Shown piece after piece: positions 26,890 through 35,644 of a DNA stretch of 61,791 nucleotides. Both the position numbers and the translations under genes were made by a program. The stretch spans positions 1 to 61,791 of the forward strand of contig CAYYPK010000039.1 of assembly GCA_964473525.1 (NCBI GenBank). The letters run 5' to 3'. Within the stretch, counting starts at the first letter, position 1. Each line of letters opens with the position of its first letter. Source of the DNA: GCA-2687025 sp964473525 (GTDB taxonomy: Bacteria > Poribacteria > WGA-4E > GCA-2687025). The notes below the pieces were generated by a model that saw nothing but the letters and a program-made list of their open reading frames with translations, searched no databases and was not told the DNA's origin.

Positions 26890-27534
26890 ATGCCCAATCC
26901 GAGAGCCTGTCTTGCCCTGATTGCAGTTGCTGTCTTCACGTCCGGCGGCGCCTCCTCGCGCGCTGTCGAGAACATGCTCCTGAACGGCGATTTCGAGGAG
27001 GGCGACGCGAACTGGCTCGCCGCCGCTCGTGTACCTGCCGTGATCGAGTGGGAGATCGACAACGACGAGTCTGTCTCCGGGGACAGCTCTGCGCGTTGCG
27101 AGGTGCAGAACCTGGGTGGCGGCGGAGTGCACGACCTCACGCTCGACTGTCAGACGCCCATCCAGATGGACGCGGGAGACACGTACACGGTGGACTTCTG
27201 GATGAAGGCGGAGGAAGACCGCACGATCACGATCGACTTCATCATGAACCACGACCCGTGGAGCCGTATGTGGCAGGTCGAGAGCATCCCCGTCACCACG
27301 GAATGGGCCGTCCAACACCATACGTGGGAGGCGGACTTCGACGACCCCAACATGATCTTCCTCTTCTCCTTCTCGAAGGCGTCCAACGTGAATCCCGAAG
27401 CCGTCATGTGGATCGACAACGTGCGCATGTACGAAGGCGAATTCGACGAAGAGGATCTGGGCCTGCAGCCCAAGGCTGTCGACGCGCGCGATCGGCTGGC
27501 TATACGTTGGGCGTCGCTGAGGTCGGCCTCCTGA
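26890..27534 (+). CDS. Secreted CBM4/9-like carbohydrate-binding protein with shared C-terminal tail
   Basis: 214 residues: signal peptide (MPNPRACLALIAVAVFTSGG), then one carbohydrate-binding module of the CBM4/9 jelly-roll type (ENMLLNGDFEEGDANW, YTVDFWMKAEEDRTITI, AVMWIDNVRMYEG). These modules bind glycans and often accompany enzymes; here it is free-standing. The last 18 residues, VDARDRLAIRWASLRSAS, are a degenerate member of a tail found at the extreme C-terminus of four other exported proteins in this window, placed after an acidic linker (EFDEEDLG). It lies 43 bases before the LamG gene. Confidence 0.85.
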   Translation: MPNPRACLALIAVAVFTSGGASSRAVENMLLNGDFEEGDANWLAAARVPAVIEWEIDNDESVSGDSSARCEVQNLGGGGVHDLTLDCQTPIQMDAGDTYTVDFWMKAEEDRTITIDFIMNHDPWSRMWQVESIPVTTEWAVQHHTWEADFDDPNMIFLFSFSKASNVNPEAVMWIDNVRMYEGEFDEEDLGLQPKAVDARDRLAIRWASLRSAS

Positions 27535-27577
27535 CGCCGCGCCTCCCACTCCTGGCGTAACACGGAGAGTTAGAGAT

Positions 27578-28339
27578 ATGCGTACTGCGATGGCAGTGGC
27601 GATGGTGGCGGCGTTGGCGATGTCCGCCCGCGCTGCGGTAGACCCAGGGAGCGTGGTTGGCATCTGGCTGTTCGACGAGGGCAGCGGAGATGTCGCTGCG
27701 GACTCATCGGGCAACGGCAACGACGCCAACCTCGTCGACGCGGTGTGGGCGGATGGCGTGCGCGGCAAGGCAGTCGAGTTCGACGGAGCGAGTCACGTCG
27801 CCATCCCGGCGAGCGCGTCGACGGACGACTATACCGAGGGCTTCACGTACATGCTCTGGGTCGATGTCGTGAACGCCGGGAACGGCGCGAACACGCGCAT
27901 CATGGAGCGCGACTGGCACAACCCGACGATTCAGGTGGGCGGGGCCGACTTCTACGGCAGCCTCGTCACCGGGGCCAACGACATCACGAACGGGATCCGA
28001 GGCGGGGCCTACGTCTCGGGCGAGTACGTGCACGTTGCGCTCACGCACGACGGCTCCACGCTCATCCTCTACGTCGCGGGCGAGGCCGTCAATGAGTCGG
28101 ATGTGGGGGAGCCCACGCTCACGAACGCCAACGACAATGGCGCCATCTGGCTCGCGCGATGGAAGGCGCCAGGTTGGGATCTCACCGGCCGCGTCGACGA
28201 GGTGGCGGCGTTCAACACAGCGCTGGACGCGGGCGACATCCAGTCGCTCATGGACGATGGGCTGGAGACGCTGCTCGCCGTCGAGGCGCGCGGGAAGCTC
28301 GCGCTGTCGTGGGGCGACATCAAGGCCGCCGCGCGATGA
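27578..28339 (+). CDS. Secreted LamG/concanavalin-like protein with shared C-terminal tail
   Basis: 253 residues: signal peptide (MRTAMAVAMVAALAMSARA), then a single LamG_3-type beta-sandwich. Diagnostic segments are VVGIWLFDEGSGDVAADSSG, GVRGKAVEFDGASHVAIP, YVHVALTHDGSTLILYVAGE and GRVDEVAAFNTALDAGDI. It is probably a surface or secreted glycan-binding protein. It ends in VEARGKLALSWGDIKAAAR, the clearest copy of the tail motif. The stop overlaps the ATG of the pyrophosphatase gene (ATGA). Ribosome site CGGAGAG before ATG 27578. Confidence 0.88.
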   Translation: MRTAMAVAMVAALAMSARAAVDPGSVVGIWLFDEGSGDVAADSSGNGNDANLVDAVWADGVRGKAVEFDGASHVAIPASASTDDYTEGFTYMLWVDVVNAGNGANTRIMERDWHNPTIQVGGADFYGSLVTGANDITNGIRGGAYVSGEYVHVALTHDGSTLILYVAGEAVNESDVGEPTLTNANDNGAIWLARWKAPGWDLTGRVDEVAAFNTALDAGDIQSLMDDGLETLLAVEARGKLALSWGDIKAAAR

Positions 28340-28758
28340 CACCCGAGCGCGTGGCGAGCCCGCGTGCTCCCGATGCTGACTACGCCACGCGCTACATTGG
28401 GCAGATCGTGAGCGTGGTGATCGACCGGCCGCTCGGCAGCACGCACCCGAACCACGAGTGGCTGCTGTACGAGGTGAATTACGGCTATGTGCCGGACACT
28501 ATCGCGCCCGACGGCGAGGAGGTCGACGCGTACGTCCTCGGCGTCGACACACCTCTGGCGACATTCACGGGTAGGTGTGTCGCCGTGATATGCCGCGTTC
28601 ACGATGACGACGACAAGCTGATCGTCGTGCCGGACGGCGTGAGCGTGTCGGACGGGGAGATCCGCGCAGAGACTCGGTTCTGCGAGCAGGATCTGGAGTC
28701 TGTCATCGCACAGATGAAGCCTCGCGGTTCGACCTGTCGCCGGTCGTCCACAACATAG
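28336..28758 (+). CDS. Short soluble inorganic pyrophosphatase
   Basis: A 140-residue protein matching the soluble (type I) pyrophosphatase fold: YIGQIVSVVIDRPLGSTHPN, YEVNYGYVPDTIAPDGEEVDAYVLG (with the catalytic-loop aspartates) and CRVHDDDDKLIVVPDG. It is near the short end of the family. PPi hydrolysis is the expected activity, though the shortened members may act on other phosphoanhydrides. ATG 28336 overlaps the LamG stop, so translation is coupled to a secreted lectin, an odd partner that may be chance. The last dozen residues (KPRGSTCRRSSTT) look unlike the family and may reflect C-terminal drift. Confidence 0.85.
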   Translation: MTPERVASPRAPDADYATRYIGQIVSVVIDRPLGSTHPNHEWLLYEVNYGYVPDTIAPDGEEVDAYVLGVDTPLATFTGRCVAVICRVHDDDDKLIVVPDGVSVSDGEIRAETRFCEQDLESVIAQMKPRGSTCRRSSTT

Positions 28759-29099
28759 AGGACGGCGCCGGGAAGGGGCGTACCTCCACCGTGAGGCCAG
28801 CGATACGGATGCCAGGCCCGCGGACCTTACTAATCCGTGATTCCATACCGGGATTTGTGCCGGTCGCAGTGCCCTGCGTGGCCCTGGTGGTGGCGTCCTT
28901 ACGCATGAGTGTCGTCAATAATCTACTGGTGCAGGGCCGCGCGCTCTGGTATCGTGTGGCGTGCGCTGCCAATGCAGTCGGAGACACCAGATGGCTGCGT
29001 CGTCGGGGCGGGAGATGGTCGGTTGGGCCCGCGCATCGCTCGGGTATGGACGGGCCTGTACCGCCTCGGCGTAGTTACATGCGAGAGGGGATCCTACCG
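28759..29099. other. Intergenic region before the kinase-HD gene
   Basis: No gene supported. The downstream frame stays open through this region, but the residues it would add look non-coding. A modest AT-rich patch at 28912-28925 could hold a promoter; I cannot name convincing -35/-10 boxes. Confidence 0.4.
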
Positions 29100-31544
29100 A
29101 TGACGGATGTGCATCAGACGGCTCTGACGTTCAATGCCGGTGAACGCCTGTACCCTGCCTCCGACATACGCATCACCGACAAGGATGGTCGCACACACAG
29201 CACGCAGGAGGCGCGGAGCGCGGGCCGCGGGGGGTGTGGGGTAGTCTACCGAGCCCTCCACAAGGACGCGCTGGAGCGCGCGGTGAAGATACTCGACCCC
29301 GAACCCGGCCTGGTCGCCAAGGGAGGGTTCGAGTCGTTCCGAACGAACTTTGAGCGCGAGATATCGCTCCTAAGCCAGGTCACGCACGCGAACATCGCGA
29401 AGATCGTGGACTTTGGACAGGACGACATAAAGGGCGTATGCAGACAGTATTACGTGATGGAGTTTGTGGAGGGCGAACGACTGGGCCTGTGGTACCGAGA
29501 CGTCACGTCTGCCGCCGAGTTCCTGGGCGTCTTCGACCAGATACTGGACGCGCTCGCCTACCTCCATCTGCGCTTCGCTGATCACGGAATCATGCACGCG
29601 GACCTGAAGAGCGAGAACATCCTTGTGCAGGACGTGCAGGGCACGCCTTCGCCCACGCTCGTGGACCTTGGCGTGGCGAAGAGGATCCCCAGGCAGCCCG
29701 AGCTCAGCGATTCCCCAGGCTCGTACTTCTTCTCGTCGCCGGAGATCATGCGTCCTGAGCGGAAAGGGATGCTGGGTAAGCTCTTGCCGAACGACACCAT
29801 TGCCAGCTGGTTCCCGGATCAGGACCTGTACGCCCTTGGGCTCCTGTTGGCCAGAGCAATGGACTACGACGGGATCGTCACGGCGATACGGAGCGAGTGC
29901 GGAGACGCGGCGCACGAGGCGCTGCTCCTGATAATCGCTAGGCTCACAGGGAACGCGGACAACCAATACGCCAGCGCAACTGACGTGCGGCAGGACATGG
30001 ACAAGATCGCACGGGATTACCTCGCGCCGATGGGCGTGCCGGAGTTGCTCGCTGAGGCGTCTTCGGTCACCACCGCGCAGCTGCCAACCTCCAAGTGCCC
30101 TGTCACGGAGCGGATGAACAACCTGATCGACCATCGGTTCGTGCAGCGGCTTCACGACATTGCGCAACTGAACTTCGTGTACTTCACGTATTCAGGCGCG
30201 CGACACACACGCCTGACTCACTCGATGCGCACCCTCGAGATCACTACTGAGTACGTGCGGTATCTGCTGAACGACGCAGTGTTTAGGGTGATGACCGCGT
30301 CGGCGGACATTGAGGCCGTCCTCATCTACGCCTTGCTCCACGATGTCGGGCACTACCCACTGTCGCACATGTTCGAGGATCTAGCCGAACAGGAGGAACG
30401 CGGGCGCAAGCAGCGATCCGTGTTCACGGACGACGAACTGTTCGGGACATTCGTGGGGATTACCACGAATGTCGATGAGGCGGTCAACGCCGCGTTCGAC
30501 GGCAGGGCCGCCGCTGAGGGGATTGACAGGCTCGGCGAGATCATCCGTAGCGATTTCTCGCCAGACACGATGGCCGCGATCGAGAGCATGTACGCGCTCG
30601 GCCACTCGAATACGGAACTGGCGCCCGCCATGTTGAAGGGGATACTGTCTTCCCCTATCGATGCTGACAAGGCTGCGTATCTGGAGCTTGACAGCGCTGC
30701 CACCGGTGTGTCGTACGGACGCGGCGCGGATCTTCCAGGTCTGCTGGTCTCACTGCGGGCCCCAAAGGAAGAGCATGTCGACCTCACGAGGCCGGTCATC
30801 GCCATTCAGGAAAAGGGCCTTTCCGCGGCAGAATCGCTTGTGTACAGCCGGTATTGGATGATTGAGCGCGTATACTGGCACCGCGACAATCGGGCCGTCA
30901 TGGCGATGGTGAAATTCGCGCTGTCGGCCCTCAGCCGTGTCGAGGCCTTTGACTTCGGGGAGTATGTCGCCGATAACCTCTTTGCCACGGATCTACACGC
31001 TGTTGATTGGCTTAGTACGCGATTTCACGAGCACGCGCAGCGCATAGAGCGCTCCGTGGGGCGCACCCCCAGGAACCCTCTTGTGCACCTCGTGGACGCG
31101 CGCAACACTACATATGTGGAGGTGCTCTCTGTCCCGTACGGTGCCGAACGCGAGATGTACAGCGCGATGGAGGATCAATACAAGGACGATCCGTTCGGGA
31201 TGATGGACGCCCTGCATGAAGCGATTGTCAGCGATGGCGCAGTGTCCAACGATGAACTGCGATACGGCGATATCCTTGTCGATCTGCCGATAAAGCTGCG
31301 AGAGACAGAGGGAGGAAGCCTTCTCATCTACAGCGGCGAAGGCGCGCCCTCCACCTTCCCTAGCGACAGCGTTGGTGTATCGCCGTTGCTGGACACGAAC
31401 CGCGTGCAATTCGACAGACAAGTCAAGCGCGCTCGGGTATACATCAGTCCCGAGTTGGCGGAGGCGCTCGAGGACGACAACCGACTCGCTAGAGCGCAGG
31501 CCAGCCTGACGCAGGCGCTTCGGCCGCGGGCGGGACGGCGGTAG
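29100..31544 (+). CDS. Hanks-type protein kinase fused to SAMHD1-like HD phosphohydrolase
   Basis: An 814-residue two-domain protein. Residues about 35-290 are a Ser/Thr-type kinase: glycine loop GRGGCGVVYRA, lysine K63 in RAVKILD, catalytic loop IMHADLKSEN (D168, HAD in place of HRD) and metal Asp 189 in LVDLGVAK (DLG in place of DFG). Residues about 340-560 are an HD domain of dNTPase type: GARHTRLTHS (H369/H374), LLHDVGHYPLSH (H414-D415) and IDADKAAYLELD (D521), the order of metal ligands seen in SAMHD1-like triphosphohydrolases. A further ~250 residues are unassigned. No membrane segment. ATG 29100 has GAGAGGGG upstream; the frame opens earlier but without protein-like sequence. Possibly a phospho-regulated nucleotide hydrolase. 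Confidence 0.85.
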   Translation: MTDVHQTALTFNAGERLYPASDIRITDKDGRTHSTQEARSAGRGGCGVVYRALHKDALERAVKILDPEPGLVAKGGFESFRTNFEREISLLSQVTHANIAKIVDFGQDDIKGVCRQYYVMEFVEGERLGLWYRDVTSAAEFLGVFDQILDALAYLHLRFADHGIMHADLKSENILVQDVQGTPSPTLVDLGVAKRIPRQPELSDSPGSYFFSSPEIMRPERKGMLGKLLPNDTIASWFPDQDLYALGLLLARAMDYDGIVTAIRSECGDAAHEALLLIIARLTGNADNQYASATDVRQDMDKIARDYLAPMGVPELLAEASSVTTAQLPTSKCPVTERMNNLIDHRFVQRLHDIAQLNFVYFTYSGARHTRLTHSMRTLEITTEYVRYLLNDAVFRVMTASADIEAVLIYALLHDVGHYPLSHMFEDLAEQEERGRKQRSVFTDDELFGTFVGITTNVDEAVNAAFDGRAAAEGIDRLGEIIRSDFSPDTMAAIESMYALGHSNTELAPAMLKGILSSPIDADKAAYLELDSAATGVSYGRGADLPGLLVSLRAPKEEHVDLTRPVIAIQEKGLSAAESLVYSRYWMIERVYWHRDNRAVMAMVKFALSALSRVEAFDFGEYVADNLFATDLHAVDWLSTRFHEHAQRIERSVGRTPRNPLVHLVDARNTTYVEVLSVPYGAEREMYSAMEDQYKDDPFGMMDALHEAIVSDGAVSNDELRYGDILVDLPIKLRETEGGSLLIYSGEGAPSTFPSDSVGVSPLLDTNRVQFDRQVKRARVYISPELAEALEDDNRLARAQASLTQALRPRAGRR

Positions 31545-31725
31545 ACCGCCCGGCACTGCTAGGGAATCGGCTGGCGTTGCATATCCTGTCGGCTACATCA
31601 CGAGGGGACTGTTGCGGCCCGCCCCGGTGGTGTGCGGCGCCGCTACGGCCCTGTCGACGTAAGCCACGTTGGCTACTGTTCCCCCGAACAGCCACTCGTA
31701 CGCATACGCGGAGGAGGCGACACCC

Positions 31726-32625
31726 ATGCCAGGCGCGGAGAGTCTCACGGGCATCCATTTCCTGCTGACTTACAGGTGCAGCGCGTCGTGCGCGCACTGC
31801 TTCGTGTGGGGCGACCCGTCGCATCGCGGCGCGATACCCCGCGACGACGTGCGCCGCTATCTCGACGAGGCGAAGGAGATGGGCACGATCACGGGCATCT
31901 TCATCGAGGGAGGCGAGGTCTTCACGGAGTACGAAGACCTGAAGTGGTTCATCGGACAATGCTCAGAGCGGGGCTGGGACGTGAGCATCCTGTCCAACGG
32001 CTTCTGGGCGAAGTCCGACGAGATCGCGCGGAAGAGGCTACAGCCGCTCGTCGACGCGGGTCTCACGGGGATGTCGCTCAGCACGGACGAGTTCCACCAG
32101 CCGTTCGTGCCGGTGGAGCGCGTCGAGACCGCGGCGCGTGCAGGGGAGGAGCTCGGGATCAGCGTCGGACGCATGGGAACCGCGTCGGACAAGGTCATGT
32201 ACCGAGGACGCGCGGCGGATCGCCTCGCGCCGGACATCAGCGAAGGCCGCGCTCCGTGGCAGACGCTCACGGAGTGCACACGCGAGAAGCTGGCGGCGCC
32301 AGCGCGCATCCACCTCGACCGTCACGGCATGCTGCACCTATGCCAGGGACTCGCTATCGACACGGCGCGCAACAAGCCGCTGGCCGAGGCGCTCGACGGG
32401 TACGACCCGACATCGCACCCCATCGTCCGTCTGCTGCTGGACGGTGGCCCCGCGCGGCTCGCGCAGGCGGCGCAGACGCACGGCTTCGTCCCGCGTGACG
32501 ACTACGTCGACGAGTGCCACCTGTGCTACGAGGCGCGCAAGCACCTGCGGAGTCGATACCCCGACTATCTCGGGCCGGCTGAGGTATACGGGGAGACAGA
32601 CCCAGCCCCTGCCCTCGCCAGGTGA
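31726..32625 (+). CDS. Radical SAM protein
   Basis: A 299-residue radical S-adenosylmethionine enzyme. The [4Fe-4S] motif CxxxCxxC is at C18/C22/C25 (YRCSASCAHCF), followed by family strands GIFIEGGEVFTEY and VSILSNGFW. The C-terminal part has additional cysteines (LHLCQG, DECHLCYEARK) that could bind a second cluster, as in SPASM/twitch-type members, which often modify peptides. I choose ATG 31726 with GGAGGAGG upstream over ATG 31669, since the radical SAM core begins immediately after it. No peptide substrate gene is evident nearby; product unknown. Confidence 0.85.
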   Translation: MPGAESLTGIHFLLTYRCSASCAHCFVWGDPSHRGAIPRDDVRRYLDEAKEMGTITGIFIEGGEVFTEYEDLKWFIGQCSERGWDVSILSNGFWAKSDEIARKRLQPLVDAGLTGMSLSTDEFHQPFVPVERVETAARAGEELGISVGRMGTASDKVMYRGRAADRLAPDISEGRAPWQTLTECTREKLAAPARIHLDRHGMLHLCQGLAIDTARNKPLAEALDGYDPTSHPIVRLLLDGGPARLAQAAQTHGFVPRDDYVDECHLCYEARKHLRSRYPDYLGPAEVYGETDPAPALAR

Positions 32626-32700
32626 TGCGTCACGGACGCCTCGCCGTCTGCCGTGGCCTGGACACGCGATGGCAAGTCGCACGAGCCTGGTCTCCGGGTG

Positions 32701-32779
32701 GTCATTCTGAGGAGCGAAGCGACGAAGAATCTCGGCGTTGTGAGCCCAGCCCGAGATTCTTCGCCACGCTCAGAATGAC
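32701..32779. repeat. MITE/REP-like inverted repeat
   Basis: Left arm 32701-32735 begins GTCATTCTGAGGAGCGAAGC and continues to GAAGAATCTCGG. Right arm 32751-32779 is its imperfect complement, from CCGAGATTCTTCG to CTCAGAATGAC. The central loop is about 15 bases. The right arm is a few bases shorter than the left. This is a non-autonomous palindromic element with the ATTCTGA...AGAATCT type of sequence that I have seen scattered in many uncultured-bacterium genomes; on RNA it would form a long hairpin. It sits between the radical SAM gene and the convergent aldo/keto reductase gene, where it might also act as a bidirectional terminator. Confidence 0.8.
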
Positions 32780-32918
32780 GGATGGTGGGGGCGGCCCCTG
32801 TCACATGCCGCCCGCTCCATGGAACGCCCGCTCTCCACTCGGCCTCTGTGAGACGCTGGTACGCGAGAACGACCCGCGCGGGCAGGTCGTTCTCACGGTC
32901 GGCCTGTGCGCCAGCGTC

Positions 32919-34106
32919 CTAGCTGAGCGTGCTATCCGCGTCCGAGAGCGCGTCGGCGATGGCGATGCCCTGCGGACACGCCTTCTCCGCCTGGGTGAAG
33001 TCCACGCCCGCGATGGCTTTGCGCTCCGCCGGCAGCGCCGCGTACAGCTCGCGCGCCTCGTCGACGTCGCCGTAGCCGTCGTGGTAGTTGCGGTAGCGGA
33101 GGATGTCCGCCACGGCGATGCCGCCGCACATGGGCTGGCACACGCTGCCGCAGCCACGGCAGTACAGGTGGTTCGTCGCCTGGGCGTAGCGTTCCAGCAG
33201 ATCCCACTCGGCGCGAGAGAGCTTCTGCTCCTTCGCGGCGGCGGAGTTCTCGCTGACCTGGTCCATGTTCTTCATCGCGGAGACGACGGTGGTGATGCGC
33301 GGATCACTCAACGTCGCTCTCAGCGACACGACCTGTTTCGTGAGCCCTTCCGCCTCGAACTCCGCGAAGTCCGGCACCGCGCCCGCGCCCGTCTTCATAG
33401 CGACGAGGCCGATTTCCGCCTCGAAGCATGCGTCGAGGGCCGCGTTGAGATCCGCGTCACCGTAGTCGCGGAAGTTGTACTTCATCATGAGCATGTCGAT
33501 GTAGCCGACTTCCGCCGCGGCGTTCAGCGTGGGGATCATCTCCTCGTGATGCGAGGACAGACCGAAGAACCGGATCTTACCCGACTTCTTCAGCGCTTCC
33601 GCGGCCGCCTTCATCTCGTCGTCGAGCCGCGCGGGGTCGCCAAGGTTGTGGAGGTACAGGACATCCACGTAGTCCGACTGGAGCCGCTCCAGGCTGCCGT
33701 CGAGGTGTTCCTCGAGCTTCGCGGGGTTGTGGTCACCCGTCTTCGTGACTATGAACAGGTCTTTGCGGTTGTCCGCGGCGGCGAGGTACTTGCCGACTTC
33801 GCGTTCGCTGTTGCCGTTATCGTACCCCTCGGCGGTGTCGATGAACGTGACGCCCTTCTTCACAGCCGCGGGCAGCAGTCGCGGCGCCTTGGCCACGGTG
33901 CCTGAGCCGCCGAAGCCAAGGGCTGAGACCGTGTCTCCCGTCTTCCCTAGCTTAGCGAGGGGCATGCCAGCGTCGTTAAGGAGCGGCCCCGCAGCCGCTT
34001 CCTCACCCGCCATCAGGAAGCGTGGCAGGAACGTCGAGCCGACGGCGGCCGCGCCAGCGGTGGCGAGGAAATCGCGCCGTGTCAGCCCATCCTTCTTGCG
34101 TGCCAT
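32919..34106 (-). CDS. Tat-exported aldo/keto reductase with ferredoxin-like C-terminus
   Basis: A 395-residue protein. N-terminal twin-arginine signal (LTRRDFLATAGAAAVGSTF), then an aldo/keto reductase TIM barrel: FIDTAEGYDNGNSE (Asp/Tyr), IVTKTGDH (Lys), VLYLHNLGD (His), IRFFGLSSHH. The C-terminus has a cysteine cluster (YCRGCGSVCQPMCGG, then CPQG) typical of AKRs that carry an iron-sulphur-like motif. Last gene of a four-gene operon (DUF6599, DUF362, polyferredoxin, AKR), starting 29 bases after the polyferredoxin stop, with GAGAGG before its ATG. Probably a periplasmic redox enzyme of unknown substrate. Confidence 0.9.
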   Translation of the reverse strand: MARKKDGLTRRDFLATAGAAAVGSTFLPRFLMAGEEAAAGPLLNDAGMPLAKLGKTGDTVSALGFGGSGTVAKAPRLLPAAVKKGVTFIDTAEGYDNGNSEREVGKYLAAADNRKDLFIVTKTGDHNPAKLEEHLDGSLERLQSDYVDVLYLHNLGDPARLDDEMKAAAEALKKSGKIRFFGLSSHHEEMIPTLNAAAEVGYIDMLMMKYNFRDYGDADLNAALDACFEAEIGLVAMKTGAGAVPDFAEFEAEGLTKQVVSLRATLSDPRITTVVSAMKNMDQVSENSAAAKEQKLSRAEWDLLERYAQATNHLYCRGCGSVCQPMCGGIAVADILRYRNYHDGYGDVDEARELYAALPAERKAIAGVDFTQAEKACPQGIAIADALSDADSTLS

Positions 34107-34135
34107 CTATCTACCTCTCACGATGGAGTATGGCG

Positions 34136-35644
34136 TCAGCCGTCCAGCAGCAGACGCCGTTCCTTCGAGCGCGTCTCGCCCACCGCCGTGATGCGGACCG
34201 CGCGCTCGTCTTCTACGGGACACTCGTGTTCGCAGATGCCGCAACCGATGCATCGCATCGGGTCGATGTGCGGTTGCTCCAGATGCACCTGCTCTCCGTA
34301 ACGGTCCGTGACTGTCTTCGGCCGTGTGTAGATCGCCTTCGGTGAGACGGGACACACTTCCTCACACACGACGCAAGGCGTATCCATCGCCCACGGAAGG
34401 CAGCGCCCACGGTCGTAAAAGGCGGTGCCGACGCGGACGGGGCCTTGCTCCGTGTACGTGCCGAGACCCAGCTTCTCCGCGATGGATATCTTCTGGATCG
34501 CGCCCGTGGGGCAGACCTGGCCGCACAGCGTGCAGTTGAGTTCACAGTAGCCCGTGCGCATGTTCATGATGGGCGTCCAGATGCCCTGGATGCCTGCTTC
34601 CAACATCGTCGGTTGGAGGGTGTTCGTTGGGCAGACGCGCAGGCACTGGTCGCACTTGATGCAACGCTCGAGGAACTCCGGCTCCGCCACCGAGCCCGGT
34701 GGCCGGACGACCTTCTTGCTGAAGTTCGTCGTCTCCGCGCCGCTCCGACGCGTGAAGGGGATGAACAGCAGCCCAGTCAGCGAACTGAAGATGAGCTTCC
34801 GTCGCGCCAGGTCCGGCTCGCGTATCTCGCGCGCGGGCGAAGGCAGGAAGCTGAAGCTGAGGGCGTCCTCCGGGCAGTCCTCGATGCAGCTCATGCACAC
34901 CATGCACTCGGACTTGCGTAGGTCGAGGTGCGGGTCCGATGCGCCCTCGCAGAAGTTCTTGCACAGGTCGCAGTCGGTGCACTTCTCGTGGTCGCGGTCG
35001 ATGCGCCAGAGCGAGAAGCGAGACAAGATGCCAAGCGTCGCCCCCAACGGGCAGAGCGTGCGGCAGAAGAAGCGGGGGATGACCACGTTCATCGCCAGCA
35101 ACCCGAACAGGATGAAGCCGACCACCCAACTGAACTGGAAGACGTACGGCCGCATGAAGATGAGGCCGGTCGCCGAGTCGATGGCCGGCCACACGGCGAC
35201 GGTGAGCGACCGCGCGAGCATGGGAATGGGGTCCAGCCACCCGATCTGGAGCGAGCCGAAGATCGCCGCCACCGCCATCGCCGCGAGGATGTAGTACTTC
35301 GTCGAGAAGTACGAACGGTAGCGATTTGCGTCCAGGCGACGCTTCGTGTTCATCCCCGTGCCAAGCCAGGCGATGAACTGGTGGAGCGTCCCGTACGGGC
35401 ATATCCAGCCGCAGAAGATGCGCCCGAGCAGCAGCGTCGGGACGATGAGAATGAGCGACCAGAGCAGCCCGCGATACAGGCTGTGGGTTGTGATCGTGGT
35501 AGCCAACGCGACGAGCGGGTCCGCCTCCAGGAAGATCGAGACGGGATACCCCTTGAGGTAGCTGAACTGCGTCACGAACGCGAAGAAGAGGAACAGCAGC
35601 AGGAAGAACGCCTGCGACGCGACCCGAACGCGGGTGATTTTCAT
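34136..35644 (-). CDS. NapH/polyferredoxin-type membrane iron-sulphur protein
   Basis: 502 residues. The N-terminal half has about five membrane segments and CxxxCP motifs of the NapH/RdxA type (IFCGWICPYGTL, FFCRTLCPLGATLG). Four-iron ferredoxin motifs follow: CTDCDLCKNFCEG, CMVCMSCIEDCPE, CIKCDQCLRVCPT, CTLCGQVCPTG and CIGCGICEHECPV, with a further CVVCEEVCPV. Roughly six 4Fe-4S clusters are possible. It should carry electrons between the membrane pool and a periplasmic or cytoplasmic partner, likely the neighbouring DUF362 and AKR proteins. ATG 35644 overlaps the DUF362 stop (ATGA), so translation is coupled. Confidence 0.9.
   Translation of the reverse strand: MKITRVRVASQAFFLLLFLFFAFVTQFSYLKGYPVSIFLEADPLVALATTITTHSLYRGLLWSLILIVPTLLLGRIFCGWICPYGTLHQFIAWLGTGMNTKRRLDANRYRSYFSTKYYILAAMAVAAIFGSLQIGWLDPIPMLARSLTVAVWPAIDSATGLIFMRPYVFQFSWVVGFILFGLLAMNVVIPRFFCRTLCPLGATLGILSRFSLWRIDRDHEKCTDCDLCKNFCEGASDPHLDLRKSECMVCMSCIEDCPEDALSFSFLPSPAREIREPDLARRKLIFSSLTGLLFIPFTRRSGAETTNFSKKVVRPPGSVAEPEFLERCIKCDQCLRVCPTNTLQPTMLEAGIQGIWTPIMNMRTGYCELNCTLCGQVCPTGAIQKISIAEKLGLGTYTEQGPVRVGTAFYDRGRCLPWAMDTPCVVCEEVCPVSPKAIYTRPKTVTDRYGEQVHLEQPHIDPMRCIGCGICEHECPVEDERAVRITAVGETRSKERRLLLDG

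Noticed and set aside
24756..27560. 934-codon open frame on the plus strand
   Set aside because: It overlaps in another frame the well-supported membrane protein and CBM genes, is arginine/alanine/proline-rich and shows no domain; GC-rich DNA leaves such shadow frames open.
28703..28987. Minus-strand 94-codon frame
   Set aside because: Overlaps the end of the pyrophosphatase gene and a spacer, has no ribosome site and no domain.
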